Part shown: positions 14,642 to 18,032 of the stretch, in pieces
How positions within the stretch are numbered: position 1 is the stretch's first letter
Layout of the letters: every line of letters starts with the position of its first letter
Assembly (NCBI GenBank): GCA_038118725.1
Contig: JAYOIK010000089.1
Location: 1-18,032 of the forward strand
Direction: 5' to 3'
DNA: 18,032 bases
Origin: JADHLJ01 sp038118725
Lineage (GTDB): Bacteria > Pseudomonadota > Alphaproteobacteria > Thalassobaculales > Thalassobaculaceae
Position numbers and translations under genes: made by a program
Notes under the pieces: model-generated
Told to the model about the DNA's origin: nothing
The model's input: only the letters and a program-made list of their open reading frames with translations
The model's database searches: none

Positions 14642-15397
14642 TTACAGATGTGCTCCGCCGAGATAGGCTTCCTGAACCCGGGGGTCACCCTTGATGTTCT
14701 CGGGGAGATCCTCGGCGATGACAGCTCCCTGCGCGAGCACTGTTATGCGGGTGGCGAGCGAAAAAACCACGTGCATGTCATGCTCGATCACCACCATCGT
14801 GACGCCACGCGAGGCGATGGTTTTCATCAATTCGATGGTGTTGTTGGTATCGGCCCGTGCCATGCCGGCGGTGGGCTCGTCCAGCAGTAGAAGTTTCGGG
14901 GACTGGACAAGGCACATGGCCAGCTCGAGACGCCGTTTATCGCCGCGGGAGAGTTGGGCGGCAATTCCCATCGCCTGTGACGCCAGACCCACGTCGTCCA
15001 GCATGGTCATGGCTTTGTCACGTATCTCCGCCTCGTCCGATACCGCGCCCCAGGCATTCATCGAAAAGGCGCCGTCCCGTTTCGCGAAGGCCGGGATCAT
15101 GACGTTCTCGAGCAAGGTCAGATCGCTGAAGATTTCCGGCGTCTGGAAAACCCGGTTCACCCCGGCTTGGTTAATCTCGTGAGGCTTTATTCCCAGCAAT
15201 GATCGCCCATCGAACATCACCGAACCCGTATCCGGTTCCAGACGTCCGACGAAGCAATTCAGAAGCGTCGATTTGCCGGCGCCGTTCGGCCCGATGATCG
15301 CGTGGACCGTGCCTTCCTCGACTTCCAGGTTGACGGCGTCCAGGGCCTTGAGGCCGCCGAAACGCTTGTTGACATCATGGACGGACAGAATGCTCAA
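14642..15397 (-). CDS. livG: Branched-chain amino acid-type ABC transporter ATP-binding protein LivG
   Basis: 251 residues from TTG 15397-15395. The start is set by GGGAGGA just upstream, which directly follows the livM stop codon (gap of 11 bases between genes). Walker A GPNGAGKST is at 36-44, Q-loop Gln85, the LivG-type signature LSRGDKR at 149-155, Walker B LLLLDEP about 169-175, and H-loop His206 in IEHDM. All catalytic elements are present and the length is normal (about 250-260). The Q-loop-to-signature region holds the usual LivG helical insert. It pairs with LivF beneath the LivH/LivM permease to drive import. Confidence 0.95.
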   Translation of the reverse strand: MSILSVHDVNKRFGGLKALDAVNLEVEEGTVHAIIGPNGAGKSTLLNCFVGRLEPDTGSVMFDGRSLLGIKPHEINQAGVNRVFQTPEIFSDLTLLENVMIPAFAKRDGAFSMNAWGAVSDEAEIRDKAMTMLDDVGLASQAMGIAAQLSRGDKRRLELAMCLVQSPKLLLLDEPTAGMARADTNNTIELMKTIASRGVTMVVIEHDMHVVFSLATRITVLAQGAVIAEDLPENIKGDPRVQEAYLGGAHL

Positions 15398-15399
15398 GA

Positions 15400-15406
15400 C
15401 GTCCTC
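15400..15406 (-). promoter_or_regulatory. Shine-Dalgarno site fixing the TTG start of livG
   Basis: The minus strand reads GGGAGGA immediately after the TAA of livM and about four bases before TTG 15397. The stop, ribosome binding site and start are packed together, pointing to translational coupling of livM and livG. Confidence 0.55.
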
Positions 15407-15408
15407 CC

Positions 15409-16539
15409 TTATTCCGCCGGAGCCGCGGCGCGCTTGCCGCCGCCGGCGAAGAGATTGCGTATCCGCCGAATGCCCTCAATCAGGCCGCCCGGCAAGAAGA
15501 TCACGATGATCATGAACAACGCCCCAAGGGTTAGATGCCAGCCTTCACCGACAAACAGCGAGGAGACCGCGACGGCCGCTTGCTGAAGGGGGCCGGGGAG
15601 GAAATCAAAGGCGGCCTGCAGTATGCCGTCGTTGAAGGCGGAAAAGATGTTCTCGAAATACTTGACGACCGCGGCGCCAATCACCGGGCCGAGGAGCGTG
15701 CCCGTTCCCCCGAGAATGGTCATCAGCACCACCTCTCCCGATGCGGTCCACTGCATCCGTTCCGCGCTGGCGAGCGGATCGGTGACCGCCAACAGGCCGC
15801 CGGCGAGACCAGCGTACATGCCGGAGATCACGAAGGCGGCCAAGGCATAGGGCTTGGTGTTAAGACCGGTGTAGTTCATCCGGTTCTGGTTTGACTTCAC
15901 CGCGCGCAGCATCATTCCGAAGGGGGAGTTTGAGATCCGGAGCGCGATGGCGAAGCAGATGATCAGCATGACACCGCAGAAATAGAAGCCCGGATAGCCT
16001 GTCATGTTGAGGCCGAAAAGATCGGAGGATGGAAGAACCGCGCCGTAGTCGCGACCGAACGCGACGTCAATGATCCTGGGATCGGCTTGGGTAAGCTGCA
16101 ATCCGGTCTCGCCATTGGTAATCGGCGTTAGGACCGAATAGGCGAGGTTGTAGCTCATCTGGGCGAAGGCGAGGGTCAGGATCGAGAAATAGATGCCGGT
16201 CCGACGCAGTGAGATGTAGCCAATCGCGGTCGCGAACAAGCCACCGATCACGGTTGCGAAGATGATCGCCGGGATTGGGTTTATGGTCAGCAGCTTGAAG
16301 GTCCAGACCGCGGTATAGGAACCAACCCCGAGAAAGGCGGCGTGGCCGAAGGATAGGTATCCGGTCAAGCCAAACAGGATGTTAAACCCGAGAGCGAAGA
16401 TCCCAAAAATGGCGAACTTCTGCAGCAGGTCCGGATAGCCCGCGCCAATTGGATTGAAGATGATCGGGGCCGCCAGAACCACCACGGCGAAACCGGCCAG
16501 CAGGATCAGGTCTTTTCGGGACATTGCCAGGAAGTTCAT
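15409..16539 (-). CDS. livM: Branched-chain amino acid-type ABC transporter permease LivM
   Basis: 376 residues from ATG 16539, starting three bases after the livH stop. Polytopic inner-membrane protein with about eight to ten hydrophobic segments. The family signature GYLSFGHAAFLGVGSYT is near residues 58-75, and RAVKSNQNRMNYTGLNTKPYAL, the cytoplasmic coupling loop that touches the ATPase, lies in the second half. GGTGTLLGPVIGAA near residue 275 is another LivM hallmark. Between the conserved parts is a longer periplasmic loop around NGETGLQLTQADPRIIDVAFG. The C-terminal Arg/Lys/Ala-rich tail is cytoplasmic. It forms the transmembrane pore with LivH. Confidence 0.95.
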   Translation of the reverse strand: MNFLAMSRKDLILLAGFAVVVLAAPIIFNPIGAGYPDLLQKFAIFGIFALGFNILFGLTGYLSFGHAAFLGVGSYTAVWTFKLLTINPIPAIIFATVIGGLFATAIGYISLRRTGIYFSILTLAFAQMSYNLAYSVLTPITNGETGLQLTQADPRIIDVAFGRDYGAVLPSSDLFGLNMTGYPGFYFCGVMLIICFAIALRISNSPFGMMLRAVKSNQNRMNYTGLNTKPYALAAFVISGMYAGLAGGLLAVTDPLASAERMQWTASGEVVLMTILGGTGTLLGPVIGAAVVKYFENIFSAFNDGILQAAFDFLPGPLQQAAVAVSSLFVGEGWHLTLGALFMIIVIFLPGGLIEGIRRIRNLFAGGGKRAAAPAE

Positions 16540-16542
16540 GGC

Positions 16543-17571
16543 TCAGTTCTCCATCACGCCCTTGCGTCCCATCAGGCCGCGCGGTCGAACCAGCAAGATC
16601 ACGACGGCGATGAGATAGATAATGATCTGGTCGATGCCGGGCAGGATGTTCTTCACCTCGTTCATGGAGGTGAAACTCTGGAGAATGCCAAGGAGAAAAC
16701 CGGCGGCCACGGCGCCGCCGAGAGAGCTCATCCCGCCGACGACCACGACCACGAAGCTGAGCACCAGGAAGTCCATGCCCATGTGGTAGTCGGGACTCAG
16801 GATCGGCGTGTACATAACACCCGCGAGACCCGCGACCATGGCCGCGATACCAAACACGATGGTAAATCTCCGGTCTATGTCGATGCCGAGCAGACCGACG
16901 GTTTCGCGGTCGACCATGCCCGCGCGGACCACCATGCCAAAGCTCGTGAACTGAAGAAAGGCGAAGACGGCGCCGATCACCGCGGCCGAGAACAGGAAGT
17001 AGATTAGGCGCCAGGCGGGATACACCACGTTACCCGCGTCGAATCCGACCATAATGCCGAAATCAATCATTCCCTTGGCGATCTCGGGGGCGGGCTGTGG
17101 GATCGGGTTGGCGCCGAAGATGCTTTTGACAATCTCCTGCAAAACAATCGCGAGGCCGAAGGTCACAAGGATCTGTTCAGCATGGGGTCGCTTATAGAAA
17201 AACCGAATGAGTCCGCGTTCCATCGCGATGCCCGCCAAGAGCATTATCGGGATCGCGATAAGAATCGAAACCGGAACCGAGAAGTTTAGCAGCGCGGCGC
17301 CGAAGTCTCCGAACCAATGCTCGACATAGGGAACCCGGATCTCCATCGGCGTGCCCCAGGCGGTGAGCTTGTCTGGGTCCAACGCGACTTTCTCAAGACT
17401 CAAAAGAGCCTTGACCGAAACCGCGCAAAAGGCGCCGAGCATGAAAAGCGCGCCGTGGGCGAAATTCACCACGCCGAGCGTGCCGAAAATGATCGTCAGG
17501 CCCAAGGCGATCAGTGCGTAGGCACCGCCCTTGTCCAGGCCGTTGAGGATCTGCAGAAAGATCGCGTCCAT
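16543..17571 (-). CDS. livH: Branched-chain amino acid-type ABC transporter permease LivH
   Basis: 342 residues from ATG 17571. The N-terminal GGAYALIALGLTIIFGTLG followed by VVNFAHGALFMLGAF (residues about 15-48) is the LivH signature. MVDRETVGLLGIDIDRRF is the cytoplasmic coupling loop, and GGMSSLGGAVAAGFLLGILQ is the conserved GGxGxxxG-type C-terminal motif. It is longer than the E. coli protein (about 308), mainly through an extra hydrophilic stretch at about residues 55-95 before the second half of the membrane domain. The stop at 16543 lies three bases before livM, so the two permease genes are tightly linked. Confidence 0.95.
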   Translation of the reverse strand: MDAIFLQILNGLDKGGAYALIALGLTIIFGTLGVVNFAHGALFMLGAFCAVSVKALLSLEKVALDPDKLTAWGTPMEIRVPYVEHWFGDFGAALLNFSVPVSILIAIPIMLLAGIAMERGLIRFFYKRPHAEQILVTFGLAIVLQEIVKSIFGANPIPQPAPEIAKGMIDFGIMVGFDAGNVVYPAWRLIYFLFSAAVIGAVFAFLQFTSFGMVVRAGMVDRETVGLLGIDIDRRFTIVFGIAAMVAGLAGVMYTPILSPDYHMGMDFLVLSFVVVVVGGMSSLGGAVAAGFLLGILQSFTSMNEVKNILPGIDQIIIYLIAVVILLVRPRGLMGRKGVMEN

Positions 17572-17597
17572 GGTTCCGATTCCCGCTGGGTAAAGTC

Positions 17598-17632
17598 GCC
17601 GCTCCCGCTTGATGAATAGAAGCGGGAGCGGC
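17598..17632 (-). terminator. Intercistronic hairpin between the livK fragment and livH
   Basis: GCCGCTCCCGCTT (17598-17610) pairs perfectly with AAGCGGGAGCGGC (17620-17632): a 13-bp GC-rich stem with a 9-base loop. There is no T-run after it on the minus strand, so it is less likely a full terminator than an attenuator or mRNA-stabilising hairpin. That arrangement is common after binding-protein genes, which need more copies than the permease genes. Confidence 0.65.
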
Positions 17633-17649
17633 GTTGGGAGGATAGTTGA

Positions 17650-17910
17650 CTAGGCGCCGTCGTTATACGGGCCAAGCTCTCCACCGAGCATCGAGGCCGG
17701 ATACTCGACCTGGGCGCGCGGCGTCACCTCGACGACCTCGAGAACGTCGAACTTGGAGGTCGGGTTTTCCTTGCCCTTCACGACCAGAACGTCCTTGAAG
17801 CACTGATGGTCGGCCGCCCGGTACTCGGTCGGGCCGTTGCCGAGGCCATCGAACTTGAAGCCTTCGAGGGCGGCGCCCACGCCCGACGGTCGGAAGGTTC
17901 CGGCACGTCG
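17650..17910 (-). pseudogene. livK: 3' fragment of the ABC transporter substrate-binding protein gene (livK)
   Basis: Only the C-terminal end is present, up to TAG at 17652-17650. Reading upstream, the frame gives about 85 residues (starting near AGTFRPSGVGAALEGFKFDG) and then meets a TAA at 17913-17911. The segment with GPTEYRAADHQCFKDVLVVKGKE matches the C-terminal lobe of Leu/Ile/Val-type binding proteins, where a DHQ motif and a following beta-strand are typical. The rest of the gene, including signal peptide and N-terminal lobe (about 300 residues), is missing; its place is taken by polyphosphate kinase sequence. Position just ahead of livH fits livK. A GTG at 17880 could start a short product, but no function would be expected. 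Confidence 0.75.
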
Positions 17911-18032
17911 TTAAAAAATTCCTCGACCTGATCCTCTGTCGCGAAGCCCATGACACGTTCGACGCCGGCGCGATTGTACCAGGAGCGATCAAACAGCACG
18001 ATTTCGCCGCCCGCCGGTAGATGCGTGACATA
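17898..18032 (-). pseudogene. Internal fragment of polyphosphate kinase 2 (PPK2)
   Basis: The minus-strand frame beginning at the window edge reads YVTHLPAGGEIVLFDRSW and then YNRAGVERVMGFATEDQVEE, ending FFNDVPE. This is the conserved core of PPK2 (Walker B-like FDRSWYNR followed by AGVERVMGF), the enzyme that phosphorylates nucleotides from polyphosphate. After DVPE, where family members usually continue with FER, the frame changes to PSDRRAWAPP and becomes an out-of-frame read of livK, stopping at about 17778. So the gene is cut in the middle at about 17900. Its 5' part lies outside the window and cannot be judged. Confidence 0.8.

Noticed and set aside
17663..18031. Minus-strand 122-codon frame at the window end
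   Set aside because: Arg-rich shadow of the PPK2 and LivK fragments, which are recognisable in the other two frames.

Overview
The window is GC-rich, densely coding DNA (about 60% G+C by eye) whose gene families resemble those of an alphaproteobacterium; Rhodospirillales-like is my guess, not something shown. It holds about a dozen chromosomal genes on both strands. I see no rRNA, tRNA, CRISPR array, transposase or phage gene.

Left part (1-5707, + strand): the 3' end of an outer-membrane beta-barrel gene is coupled to a 1258-residue secreted protein. That protein joins a ten-heme (10 CXXCH) cytochrome to a C-terminal LVIVD-type beta-propeller. A metallophosphoesterase-fold protein with eroded metal-ligand motifs follows; its frame is cut by a TAG, after which the same frame stays open for another 117 codons with coding character. 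This could be a respiratory or extracellular electron-transfer module, but only the heme motifs and the porin-like tail support that.

Middle part (5708-12970): an orphan AceE/MdeB-type homodimeric 2-oxoacid dehydrogenase E1 converges on an Lrp/AsnC regulator with a TTG start. Divergent from the regulator is a PhzF-family isomerase. A 96-bp dispersed-type palindrome then separates phzF from a convergent FrnE-like DsbA-family oxidoreductase. A luciferase-like flavin monooxygenase (TTG start) and a 2,2-dialkylglycine-decarboxylase-like PLP enzyme form a same-strand pair.

Right part (12971-18032, - strand): a branched-chain-amino-acid-type ABC transporter operon, transcribed right to left as livK', livH, livM, livG, livF. 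It ends in a small protein with a HisKA-like helical hairpin lacking the phospho-acceptor His. The permease and ATPase genes are intact, but livK is only a 3' fragment. Just upstream of it, in another frame, is a clear fragment of polyphosphate kinase 2. The two meet within about 20 bp near 17900. This fusion is the strongest structural anomaly in the window; it is either a real deletion/recombination scar or an assembly mis-join.
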